NCBI RefSeq assembly: GCF_013004695.1
Contig: NZ_JABEMG010000033.1
Span: 1 to 38,473 of the forward strand
Source: Promicromonospora citrea
GTDB taxonomy: Bacteria > Actinomycetota > Actinomycetes > Actinomycetales > Cellulomonadaceae
Direction: 5' to 3'
DNA length: 38,473 nucleotides
Shown here: one piece after another, positions 25,490-32,607 of the stretch
How the letters are laid out: the number at the start of each line of letters is the position of its first letter
How positions within the stretch are numbered: position 1 is the stretch's first letter
The notes under the pieces: model-generated
What the model was told of the DNA's origin: nothing
Seen by the model: the letters and a program-made list of their open reading frames with translations, nothing else
The model's database searches: none
Program-made: the position numbers and the translations under genes

Positions 25490-26661
25490 CAGCGCACCAC
25501 CATGGCGCCCATGCTGATGCCGCCGGCCAGGCCGAGCAGCAGCACGACGTCGCCGCGCCGCAGCCTGCCTGCCTCCTGCGCCCGGACGAGCTGCAGCGGC
25601 AGCGTGGCCGAGGCGACGTTGCCGTGGTCGGCCACCGTGACGATCGTGCGGTCCGCCGGCACGCCGAGGGCCTCGTGCACGTCCGCGAGGTAACCGACGG
25701 CGACCTGGTGCACGGCGACGAGCGCGACGTCCTCGAGGGCCACGCCCGCACGCCCCAGCGCCTCGTCGACCGGCCCGGAGCCGAACGCCAGGAACGCCTC
25801 GCGCAGCCGCGAGCCGTCGATCTCGAAGTAGCTCCGCTCGGGGTCGCGCGGGTTGACCGTGCCGCCGGCGGGCAGCATGCCGACGTCCCAGTGCCGCGAC
25901 TCCGCGGTGAAGGCCGAGCCCAGGATGCCCGACGGCGCGGCCCCCGGGTCGACCAGCCCCGCGAGCTCGGCGGCGAGGTCGTCCTCGAAGCCGTCGGCGG
26001 TCCGCGTCGCCTCGACGAGCACGGCGGCCCCGGCGTCGGACATCGTGTAGCCGGGGGCGGACATCGCGTACGTGCGCCGGTCCGGCACGTCCCAGCGGAC
26101 GCCGCGCGTGGGCATCTCGCCGCTCGCGACCAGCACGCGGCGGTACCGGCCCGTGCCGATGAGCGCCTCGGCCACCTCGATGCCGTTGAGCACCGAGTTG
26201 CAGGCGTTCTTGACGTCCATGACGGGAGCGCGGACGCCGAGCTTCGCGGCGACGATGTGGCTCGTCGCGGGCTCGATCATGTCCTGCGTCGCCGAGGCGA
26301 ACACCAGCAGGTCCACGTCGGCGGGACCGCGGCCCGCCTGGTCGAGCACGCGGCGCGCGGCGGCGACGGCGAGGTCGGACGCCTGCTGGTCGTCCTCGGC
26401 CACGTGGACCGTGCGGACGCCGGTCAGCCGCGACACCATCGGTACCCGCGGCACGACGCCCGGGTTCCTGCGGTGCAGGTCGCGCTCGGCGGCGGCCACG
26501 TCGCGGACTCGTTCGGGCAGGTGCACCGCTACTCCCGCGAGGCGGGCGACGGGCCGCGGGGCAGGTTGCGACGTGGCGACGGCGCGGGCGGAGGCCGGGG
26601 ACGGCGCGACGGCCGGTTCGGGTAGCACGCGGCACAGGGTAGCGGTCGCCTGTTTCGGCAC
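25486..26661 (-). CDS. Ketoacyl synthase III-type condensing enzyme, OleA-like
   Basis: The protein is 391 residues from the GTG at 26661, or 380 if GTG 26628 is used. It has a KAS III/OleA fold with catalytic Cys154 (DVKNACNSVLNG), His318 (VAVHQVAVGY) and Asn348 (DHGNVASATLP). A Glu at 130 in MIEPATSH lies 24 residues before the Cys, comparable with the catalytic Glu of OleA, which sits about 26 residues before its Cys. OleA condenses two acyl-CoAs head to head. About 38 residues rich in Pro/Ala precede the usual start (LAGVAVHLPERV), so the true start is uncertain; no clear ribosome-binding site precedes either GTG. It heads the five-gene unit. FabH-like synthases of other pathways are the alternative. 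Confidence 0.78.
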   Translation of the reverse strand: MPKQATATLCRVLPEPAVAPSPASARAVATSQPAPRPVARLAGVAVHLPERVRDVAAAERDLHRRNPGVVPRVPMVSRLTGVRTVHVAEDDQQASDLAVAAARRVLDQAGRGPADVDLLVFASATQDMIEPATSHIVAAKLGVRAPVMDVKNACNSVLNGIEVAEALIGTGRYRRVLVASGEMPTRGVRWDVPDRRTYAMSAPGYTMSDAGAAVLVEATRTADGFEDDLAAELAGLVDPGAAPSGILGSAFTAESRHWDVGMLPAGGTVNPRDPERSYFEIDGSRLREAFLAFGSGPVDEALGRAGVALEDVALVAVHQVAVGYLADVHEALGVPADRTIVTVADHGNVASATLPLQLVRAQEAGRLRRGDVVLLLGLAGGISMGAMVVRW

Positions 26662-26666
26662 ATCCG

Positions 26667-26693
26667 TCTAGAGGTGCTATGTTCTAGAGGTGC
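26667..26693. promoter_or_regulatory. Direct repeat TCTAGAGGTGC in divergent promoter region
   Basis: TCTAGAGGTGC occurs at 26667-26677 and again at 26683-26693, 16 bp apart, in the gap between the OleA-like gene (minus) and the Uma2 gene (plus). Between them is TATGTT (26678-26683). On the minus strand the same region offers TAG-type hexamers just before the synthase start. The repeat is a candidate operator or overlapping promoter. Confidence 0.5.
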
Positions 26694-26740
26694 GATCGAC
26701 AGCGGCAGCGGCGAGTCATGACGTGACAGGTGCGCGTTGC

Positions 26741-26746
26741 TACCGT
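26741..26746 (+). promoter_or_regulatory. Candidate -10 box for leaderless Uma2 gene
   Basis: TACCGT is followed by six bases and then ATG 26753, the same spacing as for leuB, the DMT transporter and (seven bases) gatC. Confidence 0.5.
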
Positions 26747-26752
26747 GGTGCC

Positions 26753-27334
26753 ATGCCCGAGCTCCCCGACTGGATGCGCCCCCCGCGCCCGGAAGGCTGG
26801 CTCGCGGAGGACCTGGACAATCTGCCGGACGCTCCCCGCCACACCGAGCTGATCGACGGAGTCCTCGTCTTCATGATGTCCCCGCAACGGCGCTGGCACA
26901 GCAGCGTCATCTTTGCCCTGCGCACCGAACTCACCCACCAGGCGACGGAAGGGTTCGTCGTCGACAGCGAGATGACCGTCCGGCTCGACGAGCGCAACCG
27001 GCCCGAACCCGACGTGATCGTCTCGACGACGACGATCGACGACGACGCGACCTGTTACGACGTCGACGACGTCGTCCTCGCGATCGAGGTGGTCTCGCCG
27101 GAGTCGGCACACCGCGACCGGACCGTGAAGCCGCACAAGTACGCGGAAGCGGGCATCAGTCACTTCTGGCGCGTCGAGCCCGAGTCCGAGTCCGAGGAGA
27201 CCACAACCTCGGTCCACGTCTACGAGCTGGATGAGCTGACCCGGTCGTACGTCCCTACAGGGATCTACCGCGACACGCTCAAGGTCGACCTGCCGTTCTC
27301 CGTCGAGCTCGACATCCGGACTCTCCACGCCTGA
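26753..27334 (+). CDS. Uma2-family (DUF820) PD-(D/E)xK nuclease-fold protein
   Basis: The 193-residue protein has the Uma2 pattern: TELIDGVLVFMMSP, an EMTVRLDERNRPEPDVIVS core with the acidic D residue, and VLAIEVVSPESAHRDRTVKP leading into HKYAEAGISHFWRVEP. These give the E-x-V...SP-S and R-D...K motifs of the restriction-endonuclease-like fold. Biological roles are unproven. The start is ATG 26753 (MPELPDWMRPP) rather than the upstream GTG 26690, because a -10-like TACCGT lies six bases before it. It is divergent from the Ole-like cluster, and converges on the ABC exporter genes with a 23-bp gap. Codon use is slightly less GC-biased (TTT, TGT, ACA occur), hinting at transfer. Confidence 0.88.
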   Translation: MPELPDWMRPPRPEGWLAEDLDNLPDAPRHTELIDGVLVFMMSPQRRWHSSVIFALRTELTHQATEGFVVDSEMTVRLDERNRPEPDVIVSTTTIDDDATCYDVDDVVLAIEVVSPESAHRDRTVKPHKYAEAGISHFWRVEPESESEETTTSVHVYELDELTRSYVPTGIYRDTLKVDLPFSVELDIRTLHA

Positions 27335-27357
27335 CCCGTTCCACCGGCCGACGCCGC

Positions 27358-28335
27358 TCACCGCGTCGCCCGGTAGATCTCCCGGACGACGTCCTCGATG
27401 TCCGGCTCGACGATCGACAGGTCCACCACCTCCGCGCGCTCCGCGACGGCGGCGAGCACCCGCGCCGCCGTCGTGCGCTGCGGGTCGAAGGCGAGGCGCT
27501 GGCGCAGCCCGTCCGACTCGCTGCGCACGTGCTCGGTCCCCGGCACGTCCGTCAGGTCGGGCCCCGGCGTCGCGAGGTCCAGCACGAGCTCGCGGCGCGC
27601 GCCGACGGTGCGCGCCAGACCGGCGAGCATGCCGTCGAACGCGAGCCTGCCGTGGTCGACGACCAGCACGCGCTCGCAGAGCCGTTCGACGTCGCCCATG
27701 TCGTGCGTGGTGAGCAGCAGCGTGGTGCCGTGCTCGCGCCGCTGCGCGACGAGGAACTCGCGCAGCCGCTGCTTGGACAGCACGTCGAGGCCGATGGTGG
27801 GCTCGTCGAGCACGAGCAGCTCAGGGCGGTGCAGCAGCGCCGCCGCGACCTCCGCGCGCATGCGCTGGCCGAGCGAGAGCTGGCGCACCGGCGTGCCCAG
27901 GTACGCGCCCATCTCGAGCATCTCGACCAGCTCGGCGGTGCGTGCGCGCTCGTCCGCGGCCGACAGACCGTGGATCGCCGCGAGGATCGAGAACGACTCG
28001 CGCACGGGCAGGTCCCACCAGAGCTGCGAGCGCTGCCCGAACACCACGCCGACCCGGCGCGCGAGCGCTCGGCGCTCCTTGAGCGGGTGCAGGCCCACGG
28101 TCCGCACCGACCCGCTCGTGGGCACGAGGATGCCGACGAGCATCTTGATCGTCGTCGACTTGCCCGCGCCGTTGGCGCCGATGTAGCCGACGGACTCCCC
28201 CGCCACGACGGTGAGGTCCAGGTGGTCGACGGCGACGTGCCGCGTGCGGCGCAGCCTGCTGCCGCGCTCCGGCCGCCCGGTGAACACCCGGGTCAGCCCC
28301 TCGGTCTCGATCACGTTCCCGCTCACGTCGCTCAT
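27358..28335 (-). CDS. ABC-2 exporter, ATP-binding subunit
   Basis: The 325-residue protein has Walker A IGANGAGKSTTIKML, Q-loop FGQRSQLWWDLP, signature LSLGQRMRAE, Walker B LLVLDEPTIGLD and H-loop TTHDMGDV. A C-terminal accessory region of about 90 residues follows, as in exporter ATPases of the daunorubicin-resistance type. The FGQ-x-SQLWWDLP Q-loop is typical of the subgroup paired with ABC2_membrane_6 (DUF990) permeases. ATG 28335 (MSDVSGNVIE) has AGGAGCAGGGGG upstream and overlaps the permease stop (ATGA). The longer frame to 28434 was rejected. The substrate is unknown. Confidence 0.93.
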   Translation of the reverse strand: MSDVSGNVIETEGLTRVFTGRPERGSRLRRTRHVAVDHLDLTVVAGESVGYIGANGAGKSTTIKMLVGILVPTSGSVRTVGLHPLKERRALARRVGVVFGQRSQLWWDLPVRESFSILAAIHGLSAADERARTAELVEMLEMGAYLGTPVRQLSLGQRMRAEVAAALLHRPELLVLDEPTIGLDVLSKQRLREFLVAQRREHGTTLLLTTHDMGDVERLCERVLVVDHGRLAFDGMLAGLARTVGARRELVLDLATPGPDLTDVPGTEHVRSESDGLRQRLAFDPQRTTAARVLAAVAERAEVVDLSIVEPDIEDVVREIYRATR

Positions 28336-29135
28336 CCCCCTGCTCCTCGGTAGTGCCGCAGCCCCCACCGCCAGCACGCCGCGGCCACCACGACGGCCCA
28401 CAGCGCGGCGACCGGGGCGCACCAGCCCAGCCACGCCGGCAGACCGGCCACGCCCCGCGTGCCGAGCAGCGTGGACACGGGCAGGTACGCCGCGAACGCG
28501 ACGGGGAAGATCGTGCCGAACACGACCAGCAGGGCCCGCGGCCAGACGGTCGCGGGCTGCGTGGCCGCGTAGCGCCCGCCGTAGACGAAGGCGTTGGTCA
28601 TCTCGGCGCCGTTGACCAGGAAGAACTGCAGCCCGGCGGCCGTGACGAACTGCGCGGTGAAGATGACGAACCCGCTGAGCACCGCGAGCATCAGCAGGCC
28701 GACCGCGCCGAGACCCCAGGCGACGTCGTTGAGCGCCAGCCCGACCGCGAGCGCCGTCGCCCCGACCAGGCAGCGCCCGATCCGGCGCAGGCTGAGGTCG
28801 CTCGTGACGAGCTGCGCGAGGATCGGCTGCGGCCGCAGGAAGAACACGTCGAGCGTGCCCGCCCGCACGTACACGGGCAGCTTGTCGCAGTGCCCGGCGA
28901 CGAGGTCGGCGAGGCTGAACGCGAGGTCGGCGACGCCGAACACGAGCAGCACCTGCGCGAGCGTGAGGCCGCCGATCTCGTCGGTCGCGCTGTACAGCAC
29001 CCAGATCTCGGCGAGCTCGATGACGCCCACCAGCACCGCGCCGACGAGGTCCAGCCGAAAGCTCGTGCGGTAGCTCGCCTGCGAGCGGGCCCGGCTCGCG
29101 AGGACGGCGCGGTAGGCGCGCAGGCGGTCAGCCAC
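28332..29135 (-). CDS. ABC-2 exporter permease (ABC2_membrane_6/DUF990 type)
   Basis: The 267-residue integral membrane protein has about six hydrophobic segments. N-terminal motifs are RAYRAVLASRARSQASYR and a DLVGAVLVGVIELAEIWVLY helix; FLRPQPILAQLV and FVNA-type stretches follow (VNGAEMTNAFVYGGRY). It pairs with the upstream permease to form a heterodimeric channel. The start is GTG 29135, overlapping the preceding stop by 8 bp. The end overlaps the ATPase start. Confidence 0.88.
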   Translation of the reverse strand: MADRLRAYRAVLASRARSQASYRTSFRLDLVGAVLVGVIELAEIWVLYSATDEIGGLTLAQVLLVFGVADLAFSLADLVAGHCDKLPVYVRAGTLDVFFLRPQPILAQLVTSDLSLRRIGRCLVGATALAVGLALNDVAWGLGAVGLLMLAVLSGFVIFTAQFVTAAGLQFFLVNGAEMTNAFVYGGRYAATQPATVWPRALLVVFGTIFPVAFAAYLPVSTLLGTRGVAGLPAWLGWCAPVAALWAVVVAAACWRWGLRHYRGAGG

Positions 29136-29940
29136 CCTGCACCTCCAGCCTCCGCCGCCCGGCGCGCGTGGCGAGGTGCCCGGCGACCAGTACGGCGACG
29201 AGCCAGCCGAGCTGCACGGTGAGGTGCTGCCCGGCGGCCCACCCCGTGACGCGCCCGGACAGCACGTCGACGGGCAGCTGCATCATGGCGGGGAACGGGG
29301 TCGCCAGGGTGATCGCGAGCAGCCAGTCGGGATAGAGGTAGACGGGGGTGTAGAGCCCGGCGAAGAACCCGGACACCGCCATGTACAGCACGGCGACCCC
29401 GCGGGTCTCGACGAGCCAGAGCCCGGCGACCGACACGAGGTACACGGTGGCGTGCGAGACGGCGATGCCGAGCAGCAGGCTGACCAGCCCGAGCGCGAGC
29501 GTGGCCGGGTCGCCCGGCAGCGCCATGTGCGAGACGAGCACCCCGATGACGACGCTGGGCAGGCCGCGCGGCAGCAGCGCGAAGAGTCCCTTGCCGACGT
29601 CGGTCAGCACGTGGGCGGCCTGGACGCTCACGGGTCGCAGGAAGTCGACGGCGACGTCGCCGGTGCGGATCCTGTCCTGCAGGGCGCTGCCGCCCCAGAA
29701 GTTGACCGAGCCGAGCATGCCCTGGCCGAGCCACACGAACGCCGCCATGGTGGCGGCGGAGTAGCCGGCGAGCTCGCCGCCCGAGCTGTCCACCGCCGCG
29801 CCCATGATGCCGCCCTTGAGCAGCCCGAACGTCGCGTTGGCGACGAGCCCGGCGAACGTGGCCAGCGGGTAGGCCGACTGCCCGCGGAACCCGGCGACGA
29901 GGAACCGCCAGTACGGGTTCCGGAGCGGGTTCGGGGGCAC
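29128..29940 (-). CDS. ABC-2 exporter permease (ABC2_membrane_6/DUF990 type)
   Basis: The 270-residue membrane protein has about six hydrophobic segments. Family landmarks are PYWRFLVAGFRGQSAYPLA, FVWLGQGMLGSVNFWG, RIRTGDVAVDFLRPVSVQ and the late LATPFPAMMQLPVDVLSG. The DVAVDFLRPV motif matches FLRPQP in its partner. The GTG start at 29940 is 12 bp after the dehydratase stop. TAACGT (complement of 29950-29955) nine bases upstream could serve as a -10, but read-through from the upstream genes is equally possible. Confidence 0.88.
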   Translation of the reverse strand: MPPNPLRNPYWRFLVAGFRGQSAYPLATFAGLVANATFGLLKGGIMGAAVDSSGGELAGYSAATMAAFVWLGQGMLGSVNFWGGSALQDRIRTGDVAVDFLRPVSVQAAHVLTDVGKGLFALLPRGLPSVVIGVLVSHMALPGDPATLALGLVSLLLGIAVSHATVYLVSVAGLWLVETRGVAVLYMAVSGFFAGLYTPVYLYPDWLLAITLATPFPAMMQLPVDVLSGRVTGWAAGQHLTVQLGWLVAVLVAGHLATRAGRRRLEVQGG

Positions 29941-29952
29941 GATCGCGGGACG

Positions 29953-30309
29953 TTACCGCACGATCGACCCGCCGTCATCCGGATTTCCGGAGGCCGTCCA
30001 GGGGCCCCGGTCGGCCGCGATGCTGAGCTCGCGGGCGGCCGCCGAGACCTCCTGGGCGAGCGCGAGGTCGCGCCGGGACAGGCCGCCGATGTCGTGCGAC
30101 GTGGTGCGCACGGTCACCGTCCCGAAGCGGAGGTCGACGTCGGGGTGGTGGTTCGCCGACTCGGCGAGCACCCCGATCCGCATGACGAACCGCAGGCCGG
30201 TGGCGAAGGAGCCGGTGCTGTAACGGACCACGGCGGAGCGGCCCACCACGCGCCAGTCCCCCACGCCGGGTCCCGCCGAGAACTCGGCCGGGGTGATCGC
30301 GTCGCTCAT
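29953..30309 (-). CDS. 4a-hydroxytetrahydrobiopterin dehydratase (pterin carbinolamine dehydratase)
   Basis: The 118-residue protein is of the PCD/DCoH type. The family signature is clear: AESANHHPDVDLRFGTVTVRT (the NHHPD histidines) followed by THD-like TSHDIGGLSRRDLALA. The enzyme dehydrates 4a-carbinolamine formed by aromatic amino acid hydroxylases; no such hydroxylase is in the window, and in many bacteria without one the protein has another, unsettled role. ATG 30309 follows GAAGGG. It is 33 bp downstream of ilvD and 12 bp upstream of the exporter genes, so it may be cotranscribed with both. Confidence 0.93.
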   Translation of the reverse strand: MSDAITPAEFSAGPGVGDWRVVGRSAVVRYSTGSFATGLRFVMRIGVLAESANHHPDVDLRFGTVTVRTTSHDIGGLSRRDLALAQEVSAAARELSIAADRGPWTASGNPDDGGSIVR

Positions 30310-30342
30310 GCCTGCCCTTCCCTCGTCCTGCGCCGACCCTGC

Positions 30343-32205
30343 TCAGGCGCGGCGCAGTCGCGCCACGTCGCGGACGGCGCCCCGGTCGGCCGACGTCGCG
30401 AGCGCCGCGTAGGCCTGCAGCGCCGGCGAGACGTACCGGTCGCGGGCGGCGGGCTGCCACGGGCGCTCCGACGACTCCATCTTGGCGCGCCGCTCGGCCA
30501 GCACCTCGTCGGGCACGTTGACCCGGATGAGGCGGCTCTCGACGTCGATCTCGATCTCGTCGCCGTCCTCGATGAGACCGATCGTGCCACCGGCCGCCGC
30601 CTCCGGCGAGATGTGCCCCACGGAGATGCCGCTCGACCCGCCGGAGAACCGGCCGTCGGTGATGAGGGCGACCTGCTTGCCGAGGCCACGCCCCTTGATG
30701 AACGACGTCGGGTAGAGCATCTCCTGCATGCCGGGACCGCCGGCCGGCCCCTCGTAGCGCACGACGACGACGTGCCCCGGCTTCACCTGCTTGGTGAGGA
30801 TCTTCTCGACGGCGTCGTCCTGCGACTCGCAGACCAGAGCCGTGCCGACGAAGTGGAACACGTCGGGGTCGACGCCGGCGGTCTTGAAGACCGCGCCGTC
30901 CTCGGCGAGGTTGCCGCGCAGCACGGCGAGGCCGCCCTCGACGGTGTACGCGTGCTCGACGTCGCGGATGCACCCGCCTGCGCCGTCGGTGTCGAGCGAC
31001 TCCCACCGGTTCTCGGTCGAGAACGCCTGGGTCGTGCGGACGCCCCCGGGCGCCGCGTGGAACAGCTCCTGCGCGCGCTCGGTGGCCTTGCCGCCGCGGA
31101 CGTCCCAGTCGTCGAGCCAGGCGCGGAGCGTCGGGGTGTGCACGGAGGTGACGTCGTGGTTCAGCAGGCCGCCCCGGTCGAGCTCGCCGAGCAGCGCGGG
31201 GATGCCGCCGGCCCGGTGCACGTCCTCCATGTGGTAGTCGGGGTGGTTGGGCGCGACCTTGGACAGGCACGGCACGCGGCGGCTGATGTCCTCGATGTCG
31301 GCCAGCGTGAAGTCGACCTCGGCCTCCTGGGCGGCGGCGAGGATGTGCAGCACGGTGTTGGTCGAGCCGCCCATGGCGACGTCGAGCGCCATCGCGTTGG
31401 CGAACGCGGCCTTGGTCGCGATGCCGCGCGGGGCCGCCGTGTCGTCCTCGTCCTCGTAGTAGCGCCGGGCCAGGTCGACGATCGTGCGGCCGGCCTCGAG
31501 GAACAGCTCCTTGCGGGCCGCGTGCGTCGCGAGCGTCGAGCCGTTGCCCGGCAGCGACAGGCCGAGGGCCTCGGTGAGGCAGTTCATGGAGTTCGCGGTG
31601 AACATGCCGGAGCACGAGCCGCAGGTGGGGCAGGCGTTCTCCTCGACCAGGCCGAGCGCCGCGTCGTCCACGTTCTCGTCGGCGGAGTAGTTGATGGCGT
31701 TGATGAGGTTGAGCGGGGTCTTGGCGACACCGTCGGCCACCACGGCCTTGCCCGCCTCCATCGGACCGCCCGAGACGAAGATGACGGGGATGTTGAGGCG
31801 CAGCGCGGCGTTGAGCATGCCGGGCGTGATCTTGTCGCAGTTGGAGATGCAGACCAGCGCGTCGGCGGTGTGCGCCTGGACCATGTACTCCACGGAGTCG
31901 GCGATGAGGTCGCGGCTGGGCAGCGAGTAGAGCATGCCCGCGTGGCCCATCGCGATCCCGTCGTCCACGGCGATGGTGTTGAACTCCTTGGCGACGCCGC
32001 CGGCCTCGCGGATCGCGGAAGCCACGAGGTCGCCCATGTCCTTGAGGTGGACGTGCCCCGGCACGAACTGCGTGTACGAGTTCGCGATCGCGATGATCGG
32101 CTTCCCGAAGTCCTCGGCACCCATGCCCGTGGCGCGCCAGAGAGCGCGGGCACCGGCCATGTTGCGGCCGTGGGTGGACGTCCGGGAGCGCAGGGGACGG
32201 CTCAT
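30343..32205 (-). CDS. ilvD: Dihydroxy-acid dehydratase
   Basis: The 620-residue Fe-S enzyme performs the third common step of Val/Ile synthesis. The N-terminus is [20 protein letters not shown]. Cluster-binding motifs are [13 protein letters not shown] (Cys119, Cys123) and [18 protein letters not shown] (Cys192, 195, 198), followed by [25 protein letters not shown] and [18 protein letters not shown] appear later. The length and motifs match the E. coli-like IlvD group. ATG 32205 is preceded by AAGGAG. It is separate from ilvBNC, with its own -10 candidate TAGCGT about 60 bp upstream; pterin dehydratase follows 33 bp downstream. Confidence 0.97.
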   Translation of the reverse strand: MSRPLRSRTSTHGRNMAGARALWRATGMGAEDFGKPIIAIANSYTQFVPGHVHLKDMGDLVASAIREAGGVAKEFNTIAVDDGIAMGHAGMLYSLPSRDLIADSVEYMVQAHTADALVCISNCDKITPGMLNAALRLNIPVIFVSGGPMEAGKAVVADGVAKTPLNLINAINYSADENVDDAALGLVEENACPTCGSCSGMFTANSMNCLTEALGLSLPGNGSTLATHAARKELFLEAGRTIVDLARRYYEDEDDTAAPRGIATKAAFANAMALDVAMGGSTNTVLHILAAAQEAEVDFTLADIEDISRRVPCLSKVAPNHPDYHMEDVHRAGGIPALLGELDRGGLLNHDVTSVHTPTLRAWLDDWDVRGGKATERAQELFHAAPGGVRTTQAFSTENRWESLDTDGAGGCIRDVEHAYTVEGGLAVLRGNLAEDGAVFKTAGVDPDVFHFVGTALVCESQDDAVEKILTKQVKPGHVVVVRYEGPAGGPGMQEMLYPTSFIKGRGLGKQVALITDGRFSGGSSGISVGHISPEAAAGGTIGLIEDGDEIEIDVESRLIRVNVPDEVLAERRAKMESSERPWQPAARDRYVSPALQAYAALATSADRGAVRDVARLRRA

Positions 32206-32265
32206 GACGGGTCAGCTCCTTCGATGCTGGGTGGCCGCACGCGAGTGCAGGCGGGCGGCACGTTC

Positions 32266-32271
32266 ACGCTA
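32266..32271 (-). promoter_or_regulatory. Candidate -10 box of ilvD
   Basis: The minus strand reads TAGCGT about 60 bases before the ilvD ATG, giving a leader of about 55 bases with an AAGGAG ribosome-binding site. The -35 at 17-base spacing (TGTCCG) is poor. No attenuator-like leader peptide was found. The remainder of the 32206-32607 gap holds the repeat array and the xylanase promoter. Confidence 0.35.
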
Positions 32272-32340
32272 CCTCCGGTGCCCGGGCACGGACACCACGC
32301 GTCCACAGGGTGACCCTCCGCACCCCCTCCCGCCACCGCT

Positions 32341-32404
32341 GAGGTAGTCACCTGGCGAGGTAGTCACCTGGCGAGGTAGTCACCTGGCGAAGTAGTCATC
32401 CAGC
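32341..32404 (+). repeat. Second array of the 16-bp repeat (four units)
   Basis: Units start at 32341, 32357, 32373 and 32389. The first three are identical (GAGGTAGTCACCTGGC); the fourth is GAAGTAGTCATCCAGC, carrying the same GAAGTAGTCA variant that ends the left arm at 16.9 kb. After the last unit both arrays continue with G(C)ACAG-x-CC. Here there is no inverted arm or hairpin. The array lies between the ilvD and xylanase promoters. Confidence 0.95.
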
Positions 32405-32449
32405 GCACAGCCCCTCAAGGGATGGTCAAAACAGGCCCCGCACGAACCC

Positions 32450-32478
32450 TTGACCTGGGCATCCGTTGTCGGCACACT
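32450..32478 (+). promoter_or_regulatory. Promoter of the xylanase/deacetylase gene
   Basis: TTGACC (32450-32455), 17-base spacer, CACACT (32473-32478). This is the best -35 in the window. Transcription would start near 32485, giving a leader of about 120 bases before ATG 32608. Confidence 0.6.
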
Positions 32479-32607
32479 GAACACCCGTCGGGGCCGCCGG
32501 GACGGCGTCCCCGCCGAGCACGAGCGTGGGACCCGTGGACGCCGCTGTCCACGGCCCGCGTCGGCACGCACAACACCCGTTCACCGCCACGTACGAAGAG
32601 GTGCGAC

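Noticed and set aside
29176-32313. Plus-strand open frame of 1045 codons opposite the ABC exporter, pterin dehydratase and ilvD
   Set aside because: It is the antisense shadow of well-recognised genes, with composition dominated by Arg, Gly, Val and His from GC-rich codons and no domain pattern.
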